A stretch of DNA of 64,000 bases from Actinoplanes missouriensis 431 (GCF_000284295.1 NC_017093.1:7564001-7628000), one strand, 5' to 3'. Shown: positions 8,615 to 16,729, numbered from the stretch's first letter. Numbers and translations: made by a program. Notes: generated by a model not told the origin, from the sequence alone.

Positions 8615-8649
8615 GTGTGTCCGGAGTCGGCCGTGATCGATGTGGATGA
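8593..8649 (+). CDS. Possible 18-aa leader peptide coupled to the GAF-ANTAR gene
   Basis: A short frame starting ATG 8593 (MATSWCLRVSGVGRDRCG) has the best ribosome site in the area, GGAGG at 8581-8585 with 7-nt spacing. Its stop TGA (8647-8649) lies 5 nt past GTG 8642, an in-frame start candidate for the following GAF-ANTAR protein, which has no good ribosome site of its own. This arrangement fits translational coupling. The peptide itself shows no similarity I recognise. Confidence 0.35.
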   Translation: MATSWCLRVSGVGRDRCG

Positions 8650-9364
8650 CCCCGGACATCGACTGCGCATAGAACAGTTGCTGGCGGCCCACGGCCCGGA
8701 TATCGACGGCCTGTGCCGCGCGTGCCTGTCGAGCCTTCCCGGCATCGGCGGCGTGGGAGTCACAGTGATGACTCCCCAGACCCAGCAGGTGCGCTATGCC
8801 AGTGACGCGGTGAGCGCCCGGGTGGAGCAACTGCAATTCCTTCTCGGCGAAGGACCGTGCCGCGATGCCTACGCCACGGCGAGTCCGGTTCTGGCCGGTG
8901 ATCTCCACGCGACCCTGTGGCGCGAGCAGTGGCCCGCATTCGCCCCGGCGGCCGTGCTGGCCGGCGCTCAGGCGGTCTTCGCCTTGCCGCTGCAGGTGGG
9001 CGAGACCGGGATGGGCGTCATGGATCTGTACCGCGACACGCCGGGCGATCTGGCCGATCGGACTCTGGCTGACGCGCTCGTGCTCGCCGGGGCCGTCGTC
9101 GAACTCATCCTGGTCGAGACAGCGGCGCAGGCCGGCAGCGACGACTCCCTGACCGCCGGCGGCAGCGATCATCTGCTGCAGCGAGCGGTCGTGCATCAGG
9201 CAACCGGCATGATCAGTGTGCAGGCCGGAGTGCCGGTGGAGGACGCACTGGCTCGACTGCGTGCGCACGCGTTCGCCGCTGGACTCGACCTCGATGCGAT
9301 CGCTGCCGACGTGGTGGCCCGGCGTCTGAGGTTCGACAACCTGGCCGACGATGAAGACAGGTGA
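8615..9364 (+). CDS. GAF-ANTAR regulator
   Basis: Cytosolic protein of up to 249 aa. A GAF-type sensor domain (about 20-165; core FLLGEGPCRDAYATASPVLAG and VFALPLQVGETGMGVMDLYR) is followed by an ANTAR domain (about 182-240; LLQRAVVHQATGMISVQAGV ... LRAHAF). ANTAR domains bind paired hairpins in nascent RNA and prevent termination; GAF domains sense small ligands or redox state. The start is uncertain: GTG 8615, 8633 and 8642 are all in frame, and a strong ribosome site upstream serves a different, short frame. The next gene begins 6 nt after the stop, so the two form an operon. Ligand and RNA target are unknown. Confidence 0.88.
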   Translation: MCPESAVIDVDDPGHRLRIEQLLAAHGPDIDGLCRACLSSLPGIGGVGVTVMTPQTQQVRYASDAVSARVEQLQFLLGEGPCRDAYATASPVLAGDLHATLWREQWPAFAPAAVLAGAQAVFALPLQVGETGMGVMDLYRDTPGDLADRTLADALVLAGAVVELILVETAAQAGSDDSLTAGGSDHLLQRAVVHQATGMISVQAGVPVEDALARLRAHAFAAGLDLDAIAADVVARRLRFDNLADDEDR

Positions 9365-9370
9365 CTTTCA

Positions 9371-10513
9371 GTGAGCGCAGCTCAGGACCCGGCAACCATG
9401 GATCTCCTTGTCGAACTGTCCGACACCCTGGTCGCCGATCTCGATGTCGACAAGCTGCTGCAGACGGTGACGAACAGGTGCATCGAGCTGCTTGACGCGC
9501 AGGCGGCCGGCGTGATGGTGGCCGACGGCCGTGGCACGCTGCGGCTGCTGGCAGCCGCACCGGAGTACACCACCTGGGTCGACCTCTTCGAGGCTCCCGC
9601 AGCCCCGACCGGCTGGTGTTTCGCCACCGGGCTGACGGTGGCCGACGCTGATCTGGACATCCCGGATCCGCGGTGGGCGGCGTTCGCCCGGCAGGCGCGG
9701 GAGGGCGGATTCCGGTCGGTCGTCGCCCTCCCGATGCGGGTTCGCGGCGATGTCATCGGGGTGTTCGGCCTGTTCCGGCACCGGCCCGGATGGCTGACCG
9801 CCGAGGAGATGCGCCTCGCGCAGGCGCTGGCGAACGTCTCCACCATCGGGCTGCTGATGCAGCGCGACCAGGGTTACCGCACGACCCTGGCGAACCAGGC
9901 ACAGCGGGTGCTGAGCGGACGCGTCGCCGTGGAGCAGGCTCGGGGCATCCTGGCCGAGCTGCTCGGCGTCGATGTCGACACCGCCCGGGAGGAACTGCGC
10001 CGCCACGCGTCCCGGACCGGCCTCAGCCTGGGCGCCGTGGCGGACGAGGTGGTCGCCACCATCCCTCTCAGCCGGGAGTGGCGCGCCGGCACGCCGGTCC
10101 TGCTGGCCCATCGCATCACGATGGAAACCCTGGCGGCGCTCCGGACGCTCGTCCGGCAGCGGATGACCGGCGTCGGCCTGTCCGGCTCCGCCGCGGACAC
10201 GTTCCTGCTCGCCGTCCACGAGGCCGCCACGAACGCCGAAGAACACGCCGACGGTGGCCGGTTGTGGCTGTGGCGTCACGACGGAAGCCTGTGGTGCGAG
10301 ATCAGCGACGACGGTCCCGGGCTGCCCGTGGACTACCGGATCCGCGCCCACGCTTCCGCCGGCGACATCCGGCACACCGGTCTCTGGCTGATCCGCCGCA
10401 TCTGCCCCGACGTCGAGATCACGAGCACGTCACAGGGAACCCGGGTGCTGTTGCGCCAGCCGATACCCGATCACTCCGACGGGCCGTTCTCCGCCGCTGA
10501 GGCCGGCGAGTAA
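9371..10513 (+). CDS. GAF-ANTAR-HATPase (RsbW-like) fusion protein
   Basis: Cytosolic 380-aa protein with three domains. GAF spans about 10-160 (CIELLDAQAAGVMVADGRG, FRSVVALPMRVRGDVIGVFG). An ANTAR-like segment spans about 165-230 (GRVAVEQARGILAELLGVDV, LRRHASRTGLSLGAVADEVV). A C-terminal GHKL ATPase domain spans about 245-370, with N-box HEAATNAEEHA and G1 loop DDGPGLP. The last domain matches the RsbW/anti-sigma Ser/Thr kinase type rather than a histidine kinase; there is no HisKA domain. It follows the GAF-ANTAR gene by 6 nt. Its end overlaps by 43 nt the convergent gene for a GAF-ANTAR-STAS protein, the expected kind of partner for an RsbW-like domain. Confidence 0.9.
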   Translation: MSAAQDPATMDLLVELSDTLVADLDVDKLLQTVTNRCIELLDAQAAGVMVADGRGTLRLLAAAPEYTTWVDLFEAPAAPTGWCFATGLTVADADLDIPDPRWAAFARQAREGGFRSVVALPMRVRGDVIGVFGLFRHRPGWLTAEEMRLAQALANVSTIGLLMQRDQGYRTTLANQAQRVLSGRVAVEQARGILAELLGVDVDTAREELRRHASRTGLSLGAVADEVVATIPLSREWRAGTPVLLAHRITMETLAALRTLVRQRMTGVGLSGSAADTFLLAVHEAATNAEEHADGGRLWLWRHDGSLWCEISDDGPGLPVDYRIRAHASAGDIRHTGLWLIRRICPDVEITSTSQGTRVLLRQPIPDHSDGPFSAAEAGE

Positions 10514-11559
10514 CCGAAAAGCGCCGATGTATCAGTGACCTGCATCAGTAAGCGCACGGCGCTGGAGGCGGCGACGACCCGGACCACACGATCGGCGGCG
10601 ACGGCTCGCTCCCGCAGATGGAGCAGGCTCCGCAGGCCTGCGAGGTCGCAGAATCGAAGCCCGGTGAGATCCAGGTTCAGCACCCGCGCCGGCTGATCGA
10701 GAACGGCCGTCAACCGCTCGGTCACGTCAATCTCCAACGGGACGGCCAGCTCGCCGTCCAGGACGACCAGCACCGCATCGCCGGTGGCCGGAACCGTCGT
10801 CACCGTTATCGCCACGCCGTGACTCGGCACCACTTCGGCGAGCACCTGCCTCGCGGTCGCGGACAAGGACGTTCCTCTGGCCGCGGCCCGCTCCGTCAGC
10901 ATGCGACGGGCCTCCGCGGCATCACTGTCGTCGTGGGCCATCAACACGCCGAGCGCCCGCTGGATCGTGACCCTGATCTCCAACGCCAGCCCGAGCCCGA
11001 GCAGCAGCTGGCGCGTACCGGCGTCGGCGCCGGAATCGATGCCGCTCGCCGACAGCCGCTCCACGGCGAACACCGCGCGAACCCCGGTCATCAGATCGGT
11101 CAGTGCGGACGGCTCACGCCCGTAGAGATTCAGCACGCCCACCGGGACGCCACCGCCGGCGAACAACGGCACCGACACCGACGCCCGCAGCCCCAGCGCG
11201 GTGGCATGGCGGTAGAAGCCGGGCCACGCCATCGTCGCCGCGATGTCCGGCACCCCGACCGGCTCGCCCGTCCGCGCGGCCTGCACACACGGTCCCGATT
11301 CCTCGGCGTGCTGAGCGTCGTCGACCGCCCGGGCCAGATCACTGCTGGCCGCCACCGTGGTGTAACCCGCGCCCCGCCAGGCCGTGACGGACGCGTACAC
11401 CACCCCGGCGATCAGATCGGCCGCCGACACCGCTATCCCGATCAGAAGCTCATCGACGGCAGCCTCGTCGTCCGGCGTATCGGCGAGCGCCACCACTGCC
11501 TCGGCCAGGGGACGCCACCGCCCGTCGTCCGACGCGTCTGGTGGCCTGGGGTCCGTCAT
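10471..11559 (-). CDS. GAF-ANTAR-STAS (anti-anti-sigma-like) fusion protein
   Basis: Cytosolic 362-aa protein. GAF about 30-170 (SGPCVQAARTGEPVGVPDI, ASVSVPLFAGGGVPVGVLNL). ANTAR about 185-248 (IRVTIQRALGVLMAHDDSDA ... RMLTERAAARGTSLS). STAS about 258-350 (LDGELAVPLEIDVTERLTAV, LNLDLTGLRFCDLAGLRSLL). In classical anti-anti-sigma factors the motif reads D-S-x-G and the serine is phosphorylated. Here it reads CDLAGL, so that serine appears to be replaced by leucine. The gene converges with and overlaps the RsbW-like fusion gene. The start is ATG 11559; a second ATG 7 nt upstream, inside a duplicated ATGACGG, is out of frame. Confidence 0.9.
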   Translation of the reverse strand: MTDPRPPDASDDGRWRPLAEAVVALADTPDDEAAVDELLIGIAVSAADLIAGVVYASVTAWRGAGYTTVAASSDLARAVDDAQHAEESGPCVQAARTGEPVGVPDIAATMAWPGFYRHATALGLRASVSVPLFAGGGVPVGVLNLYGREPSALTDLMTGVRAVFAVERLSASGIDSGADAGTRQLLLGLGLALEIRVTIQRALGVLMAHDDSDAAEARRMLTERAAARGTSLSATARQVLAEVVPSHGVAITVTTVPATGDAVLVVLDGELAVPLEIDVTERLTAVLDQPARVLNLDLTGLRFCDLAGLRSLLHLRERAVAADRVVRVVAASSAVRLLMQVTDTSALFGYSPASAAENGPSE

Positions 11560-11648
11560 CCGTCATCGCACCGCCTACTCCAACGGAGTTACCTGCCCAC
11601 CGTAGCCGGACCCGCGGAGCCGGCCGTCATGACCCGGCGGGCGCGCCC

Positions 11649-13628
11649 TCAGTTGTCCAGCGCCTCGCGGAGGCGCTGCAACAGATCGGTCTGGGTGAAC
11701 GGCTTCGTGATCAGGATGGTGCTGGCGTCCAGGGTGCTGCTCCCGGTGATGAAGGGCTGCGCGTAACCGGACATGTACACCACCGGTACGCCGGGCCGCA
11801 GGCGGCGGATCCGCTCGGCGAGCTCGTTGCCGTGCAGGAGTGGCATGACCACGTCGGTCAGCAGCAGGTCGAACTCCGACTCCGGGTCCTCCGCGATGTG
11901 CAGGGCCTCCGGTCCGCTGCCGGCCGGGATCACCCGGTACCCGTTGCGGGTCAGGATCCGCACGGTCACCGCCCGCAACGCCGCCTCGTCCTCCACCAGC
12001 AGGATCGTCTCCCCGCCGTGCTTGAGCTGCTGCGGCGGCGCGGCCGGCGCCGGCGCCGCCGGCTGCTCGTCGGTGACCGGGAGCAGCACGGTGAAGACGG
12101 TTCCGGCGCCCACCGTGGACCGCAGGTCGGCCGTGCCGCCGGCCTGGGTGACGATGCCGTAGACCGTCGCCAGCCCGAGGCCGGTCCCCTGCCCCGGCGG
12201 CTTCGTCGTGTAGAACGGCTCGAACACCCGCTCCAGCACCTCGGGCGGGATCCCGGTGCCGGTGTCAGCGACCCGCAGTTCGGCATAGCGTCCCGGCGCC
12301 ACCGCCGGGCGCGCCTCGGTGTCGTCGCCCGCGGTGATCTCGACGTTTCCGGTGTGGAGGGTGAGCGTGCCGCCGCCGGGCATCGCGTCCCGGGCGTTGA
12401 CCGCCAGGTTCACCAGGACCTGCTCGATCTGGCCGGGGTCGGCCAGCACCGGCCACAGCTCCGGCTCCAGCTCCGCCTGCAGCCGGATGTGCTCGCCCAG
12501 CGTGCGCAGGAGCAGCTGCTCGACCTCCCGGATCACCACGTTCAGGTCGAGCACCCGGGGCCGGACGACCTCCCGCCGGCCGAACGCCAGCAGCTGATGC
12601 GTCAACTCGGTGGCCCGCTGCCCGGCCCGGAGCACCTGCTGCAGATCACGGCCCGCCTGCGGCCAGGGGCCGCCGGGATCGGCGTCGGCGGCCTCCTGGA
12701 TCTGCTCGGCCACGAAACCGGTGTAGTTGAGCATGACGGCGAGCAGGTTGTTGAAGTCGTGCGCCACTCCCCCGGCCAGCTGACCCAGGCTCTCCAGCCG
12801 CTGCGACTGCTGAAGCTGCGCCTCCAGCCGCTCGCGTTCGGCGGCCGCGACGAGCCGCTCCCCCTCGGCCTCCAGGCGCTGCCGCTCGGCCTGCGCCTCG
12901 ATCCGCTCGGAGACGTCCCGGATCGCCGCCGAGACGATCACCCCGTCCTCGGTCTCGAACGCGGAGAGGCTGATCTCGGCCGGGAACTCGGAGCCGTCCT
13001 TGCGGCACGCGGCGAGCGGCCGGCCGGAGCCCATCGGGCGGGGCTGCGGGTCGGCGAAGTAGCGCTGCCGTTTCTCCGGATGCCCCGGCCGGCCCGCGGG
13101 CGGCACCAGCACCTCGATCGACTTGCCGAGCAGCTCGCTGCGCTGATAGCCGAAGAGCCGCTCGGCCTGCGCGTTCACCAGGCTGATCCGGCCGTCGGCG
13201 GCGACCCCCACGATCGCGTCCGGGGCGGCTTCGAGCAGACCCTGGAACTTGGCCTCGCGGCGCACCCGGTCGCTCACGTCCCGGACCGCCGCGACCACCA
13301 TGTTCTGGGCGGGCAGCGCGGAGAGCGAGATCTCGGCGGGGAACTCGGAGCCGTCCTTGCGCCGGGCGGCGAGCGGCGCTCCCGCACCCATCGGGCGCGG
13401 ACGCAGATCCTGCAGATAGTCCCGGCGGTGCGCGGGGTGATGGCGCCGGAACCGCTCCGGGATCAGCAGCTCGATCGGCTTGCCGATCAACTCGGACCGG
13501 TCGAAGCCGAAGAGGCGGACGGTCTGCGCGTTCACCACGGCGATGCACCCGTCACGATGAACGCCGATGATCGCATCAGGTGCCGCCTCGAGCAGGCCGA
13601 TCGCCACGGCATCGGAAGGATTGCTCAT
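11649..13628 (-). CDS. Soluble hybrid histidine kinase, PAS-PAS-HisKA-HATPase-REC
   Basis: 659-aa cytosolic sensor; no membrane helix. Two PAS domains (about 8-125 and 130-245) are clearly duplicated: both contain GLLEAAPDAI, LFG, RKDGSEFPAEISLSA and RDVSER. A short charged coiled coil leads into HisKA with the phospho-acceptor in GGVAHDFNNLLAV (about 285-297). An HATPase with DTGTGIP and GTGLGLATVYG follows, then a C-terminal receiver domain with phospho-acceptor in LLLTDVVMP. The absence of a transmitter partner and the presence of a REC domain imply an internal phosphorelay. It lies just downstream of the GAF-ANTAR-STAS gene (89-nt gap, same strand) and may feed the same island. Confidence 0.93.
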   Translation of the reverse strand: MSNPSDAVAIGLLEAAPDAIIGVHRDGCIAVVNAQTVRLFGFDRSELIGKPIELLIPERFRRHHPAHRRDYLQDLRPRPMGAGAPLAARRKDGSEFPAEISLSALPAQNMVVAAVRDVSDRVRREAKFQGLLEAAPDAIVGVAADGRISLVNAQAERLFGYQRSELLGKSIEVLVPPAGRPGHPEKRQRYFADPQPRPMGSGRPLAACRKDGSEFPAEISLSAFETEDGVIVSAAIRDVSERIEAQAERQRLEAEGERLVAAAERERLEAQLQQSQRLESLGQLAGGVAHDFNNLLAVMLNYTGFVAEQIQEAADADPGGPWPQAGRDLQQVLRAGQRATELTHQLLAFGRREVVRPRVLDLNVVIREVEQLLLRTLGEHIRLQAELEPELWPVLADPGQIEQVLVNLAVNARDAMPGGGTLTLHTGNVEITAGDDTEARPAVAPGRYAELRVADTGTGIPPEVLERVFEPFYTTKPPGQGTGLGLATVYGIVTQAGGTADLRSTVGAGTVFTVLLPVTDEQPAAPAPAAPPQQLKHGGETILLVEDEAALRAVTVRILTRNGYRVIPAGSGPEALHIAEDPESEFDLLLTDVVMPLLHGNELAERIRRLRPGVPVVYMSGYAQPFITGSSTLDASTILITKPFTQTDLLQRLREALDN

Positions 13629-13838
13629 CGCAGCACCTCATCCCCCAACCCAAGGCCTCCTCCAGACTAGGCGGACCCCGGCGCTCCCCGTCCGAAAATC
13701 GGCGTTGACGCAAGCATCAGACGGAACCGCTCTGAGGGTGACCACCCGCCGGTAGCGAAAGACGCGCAGCGGCCTTTCGTGGCAGGCAGGTCGCGGTGCC
13801 TTCTCGGGGACTGCTGTCCGCCCGTACCGAAAGGAAAA

Positions 13839-13863
13839 GCGCGCCCAGAGTCTCTGAGCGCGC
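13839..13863 (-). terminator. Intrinsic terminator of the padR-like gene
   Basis: GCGCGC-c-CAGAG-t-CTCTG-a-GCGCGC forms an 11-bp stem with one mismatch. On the minus strand it is followed by TTTTCCTTT, and it starts 15 nt past the padR-like stop codon. Confidence 0.8.
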
Positions 13864-13877
13864 CCGTCCCGGGGTTT

Positions 13878-14513
13878 TCACTCGCCGTCGGCGAGGATGG
13901 CGTACAGCTTGCGTTTGGTCTCGTTGAGCACCTCGAGCGCCTTCTGACGCTGCTCCGGGGTGCCGGAGAAACCGACCTGCTTGAGCGCTCCCATGATGCC
14001 GACCGCCGCGTCGCGGAAGTCCTGCACCTGGGACATGGTCTCGGCGCCGAACTGCGACCACGGCGGGTTCTGCGCGGCGGCCTCGGCCTCGGGGCGGCCG
14101 TCGGAGGTGAGCTGGTAGCTCTTGCGGCCGCCGTCGGCCGTCGCCTCGATCAGGCCCTCGTCCTCCAGCAGCTGGAGGGTCGGGTAGACCGAGCCGGGGC
14201 TGGGACGCCAGATGCCGTTGGTGCGGGCGTCCAGCTCCTGGATCATCTCGTAGCCGTGCATCGGCCGCTCCAGCAGGAGCGCCAGGATCGCGGGCCGCAC
14301 GTTCTGCCGGCTGCCGCGTCCGCCGCGCCGGGGCCGGGGACCGCCGCCGAAATCGTGCGGCGGGAAGCCGGGACCACCCGGGCCCCCGCCGAACGGGAAT
14401 CCGGGCGGGAAGCCGAAGCCGCGCCTGCGGCCCTCGGAGGCCCAGCCGCCGCGGCCGTGACCGCGACCGAATCCCATGCCGTGCCCGCGCTCACCCTCGT
14501 TGTCGTACCTCAT
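13878..14513 (-). CDS. PadR-family transcriptional regulator with Gly/Phe/Arg-rich N-terminus
   Basis: 211-aa DNA-binding protein. The winged-helix PadR domain covers about 72-150 (VRPAILALLLERPMHGYEMI, GSVYPTLQLLEDEGLIEA). A helical C-terminal part for dimerisation extends to the end. The first ~70 residues are an unusual low-complexity segment of Gly, Phe, Pro and Arg (for example GFPPGFPFGGGPGGPGFPP), likely disordered. PadR proteins usually repress their own or a nearby gene in response to small molecules. An AT-rich palindromic block lies directly upstream (14532-14571), and a good terminator follows the gene. Monocistronic; no obvious transporter partner beside it. Confidence 0.9.
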   Translation of the reverse strand: MRYDNEGERGHGMGFGRGHGRGGWASEGRRRGFGFPPGFPFGGGPGGPGFPPHDFGGGPRPRRGGRGSRQNVRPAILALLLERPMHGYEMIQELDARTNGIWRPSPGSVYPTLQLLEDEGLIEATADGGRKSYQLTSDGRPEAEAAAQNPPWSQFGAETMSQVQDFRDAAVGIMGALKQVGFSGTPEQRQKALEVLNETKRKLYAILADGE

Positions 14514-14531
14514 GATCTTCTCCGTTCAGTC

Positions 14532-14571
14532 GGCGATAGCCTTTCGATATTTTGACGATATATCGCCGAAA
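14532..14571. promoter_or_regulatory. Probable PadR operator
   Basis: This AT-rich island stands out in G+C-rich sequence. It contains the perfect palindrome CGATATATCG (14556-14565), nested inside GGCGATA ... TATCGCC (14532-14538 / 14561-14567) and TTTCG ... CGAAA (14542-14546 / 14567-14571). It lies between the padR-like start and the divergent GNAT gene, so it could control either or both. Confidence 0.6.
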
Positions 14572-14645
14572 GATCGGCTGCAAGCCTCGGCTCTTTTTCG
14601 GATCAGGGGGTTGCGGTAGGTGTCGGCCCCCGGGGATCTGGCAAT

Positions 14646-15494
14646 GTGGTACCTGTGTTGACGGTGCCCATTCGGCAGCTCGGTGAGCCCGAGCGCGCGG
14701 CGGTCCAGCGGATCCTGGACGCCGATCCCTACGCGGGCGCCCAGATCGCCGAGCGCGTGGCCTCGCACGGGCTCAACTGGTGGCGTTCCGACGGGCGCAT
14801 CTACGGGTACGAACCCGCCCGCCGCATCGAGTCCCTGATCTGGTCCGGCGCGCATCTGGTGCCGGTCGGCGCGACCCCGCCGGCGGTCGCCGCGTTCGCC
14901 GATCTGCTCGGCGGCGAGCCCCGGATCTGCTCGTCGATCATCGGTCGCTCGGAGGCCGTGCTGGACCTCTGGGACCGGCTCAGCGGCCACTGGGGGCCGG
15001 CCCGGGACGTGCGGCCCAACCAGCCGCTGCTGGTCACCGACCGGGACCCGGAGGTGCGTCCCGACCCGGCCGTGCGCCTGGTCCGGCCGAACGAGGTGGA
15101 TCAGCTCTTCCCGGCCGCGGTCGCGATGTACACCGAGGAGGTCGGCGTCTCGCCGTTGCAGGACGACGGCGGGCGCGGGTACCGGCGGCGGATCGCCGAA
15201 CTGGTGAAGGGGAAGCGGGCGTACGCACGGTTCGACGGCGATCAAGTGATCTTCAAGGCCGAACTGGCGATCATCACCCGGCGGACCGCGCAGGTGCAGG
15301 GCGTCTGGGTGCACCCGGACCATCGGGGGCGCGGGCTCGCGACCGCCGCGATGGCCGCCGTGGTGGCGGACTCGCTGCGGCGGGTGGCGCCGACCGTCAG
15401 CCTCTACGTCAACGACTACAACGTGGCAGCGCGGCAGGTCTACGCGCGCTGCGGGTTCGTGTCGGCGGGATCGTTCGCGACGGTGTTGTTCTGA
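14646..15494 (+). CDS. GNAT-family N-acetyltransferase with N-terminal DUF4081-like domain
   Basis: About 280-aa protein. The C-terminal half (about 140-282) is a GNAT acetyl-CoA-binding domain with GVWVHPDHRGRGLATAAMAA (motif A, pyrophosphate loop RGRGLA) and NDYNVAARQVYARCGFV (motif B). The N-terminal ~120 residues match the extra domain (DUF4081-like) seen in actinobacterial homologues that sit next to ispG. The acceptor is unknown. GTG 14646 has a GGGGA about 9 nt upstream; GTG 14655 (MLTVPIRQLGE) is the alternative. It converges on ispG. The same gene neighbourhood is known in mycobacteria (Rv2867c-Rv2870c). Confidence 0.85.
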   Translation: MVPVLTVPIRQLGEPERAAVQRILDADPYAGAQIAERVASHGLNWWRSDGRIYGYEPARRIESLIWSGAHLVPVGATPPAVAAFADLLGGEPRICSSIIGRSEAVLDLWDRLSGHWGPARDVRPNQPLLVTDRDPEVRPDPAVRLVRPNEVDQLFPAAVAMYTEEVGVSPLQDDGGRGYRRRIAELVKGKRAYARFDGDQVIFKAELAIITRRTAQVQGVWVHPDHRGRGLATAAMAAVVADSLRRVAPTVSLYVNDYNVAARQVYARCGFVSAGSFATVLF

Positions 15495-15497
15495 CGC

Positions 15498-15522
15498 CGG
15501 TGGGCTCTCAGCGAGCCCACCG
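15498..15522. terminator. Hairpin terminator between convergent GNAT gene and ispG
   Basis: CGGTGGGCTC-tcagc-GAGCCCACCG is a perfect 10-bp stem with a 5-nt loop, located 4 nt after the GNAT stop and 27 nt before the ispG stop. It can serve both directions. No T-run follows, which is common in high-G+C actinobacteria. Confidence 0.65.
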
Positions 15523-15548
15523 ACGCCCGCGGATTCCGTGATCGATTG

Positions 15549-16721
15549 TTAGTGCACCGTCACTGTCGGGCCGGGGAGCAGGTCGCGCAGCTCGTCGGGG
15601 AGCTCGGCGCCCATCTCGTCGGCGAGCCGCAGAGCCTCCTCGACCAGGGTCTCCACGATGATCGACTCCGGCACGGTCTTGATGACCTTGCCCTTTACGA
15701 AGATCTGGCCCTTGCCGTTGCCGGAGGCCACCCCGAGGTCGGCCTCGCGGGCCTCGCCCGGACCGTTCACCACGCAGCCCATCACGGCGACCCGCAGCGG
15801 GACCGGGAAGCCCTCCAGCGCGGCTGTGACCTGCTCGGCCAGGGTGTAGACGTCGACCTGGGCCCGGCCGCAGGACGGGCAGGAGACGATCTCGAGGCCG
15901 CGCTCGCGGAGACCGAGCGACTCCAGGATCTGCTGACCGACCTTGATCTCCTCGACCGGCGGGGCGGAGAGCGAGACCCGGATGGTGTCACCGATGCCCT
16001 CGGCGAGCAGCGCGCCGAACGCCACAGCGCTCTTGATCGTGCCCTGGAACGCCGGCCCGGCCTCGGTGACGCCGAGGTGCAGCGGGTAGTCGCACTGCTC
16101 GGCGAGCTGCCGGTACGCCCGGATCATGACGACCGGGTCGTTGTGCTTCACCGAGATCTTGATGTCCCGGAAGCCGTGCTCCTCGAAGAGCGAGCACTCC
16201 CAGAGCGCCGACTCGACAAGCGCCTCGGCGGTGGCCTTGCCGTATTTCTCCAGCAGGCGCTTGTCGAGCGAGCCCGCGTTCACCCCGATCCGGATCGGCA
16301 CGCCGGCGCCGGAGGCCGCCTTCGCGATCTCCTTGACCTTGTCGTCGAACTGCCGGATGTTGCCCGGGTTGACCCGGACCGCGGCACAGCCGGCGTCGAT
16401 CGCGGCGAACACGTACTTCGGCTGGAAGTGGATGTCGGCGATCACCGGGATCTGCGATTTCTTGGCGATCGCGGGCAGCGCCTCGACGTCGTCCTGCGAG
16501 GGGACGGCGACCCGGACGATCTGGCAGCCGGACGCGGTGAGCTCAGCGATCTGCTGCAGCGTGGCGTTGACGTCGGAGGTGAGCGTGGTCGTCATCGACT
16601 GGACGCTGACCGGGGCGCCGCCGCCGACCAGGACACCGCCGACGTTGATCTGGCGGCTGTGGCGGCGCGGAGCCAGCGGCGGAGGGGGTACGGCCGGCAT
16701 TCCCAGACTGATAGCAGTCAC
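15549..16721 (-). CDS. ispG: 4-hydroxy-3-methylbut-2-enyl diphosphate synthase (IspG/GcpE)
   Basis: 390-aa enzyme of the MEP pathway. It converts 2-C-methylerythritol 2,4-cyclodiphosphate to HMBPP using a [4Fe-4S] cluster. It has the bacterial TIM-barrel start (GGGAPVSVQSMTTTLTSDV) and the C-terminal cluster domain with CPSCGRAQVD and GCVVNGPGEA, which supplies the three cysteines and the conserved Glu. Length and motifs are normal. It is the last gene of a tight minus-strand unit with rseP and dxr: the gap to rseP is 8 nt, and rseP overlaps dxr by 1 nt. Two MEP enzymes therefore flank a membrane protease gene. Confidence 0.97.
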   Translation of the reverse strand: MTAISLGMPAVPPPPLAPRRHSRQINVGGVLVGGGAPVSVQSMTTTLTSDVNATLQQIAELTASGCQIVRVAVPSQDDVEALPAIAKKSQIPVIADIHFQPKYVFAAIDAGCAAVRVNPGNIRQFDDKVKEIAKAASGAGVPIRIGVNAGSLDKRLLEKYGKATAEALVESALWECSLFEEHGFRDIKISVKHNDPVVMIRAYRQLAEQCDYPLHLGVTEAGPAFQGTIKSAVAFGALLAEGIGDTIRVSLSAPPVEEIKVGQQILESLGLRERGLEIVSCPSCGRAQVDVYTLAEQVTAALEGFPVPLRVAVMGCVVNGPGEAREADLGVASGNGKGQIFVKGKVIKTVPESIIVETLVEEALRLADEMGAELPDELRDLLPGPTVTVH

Positions 16722-16729
16722 GTCTCAAC

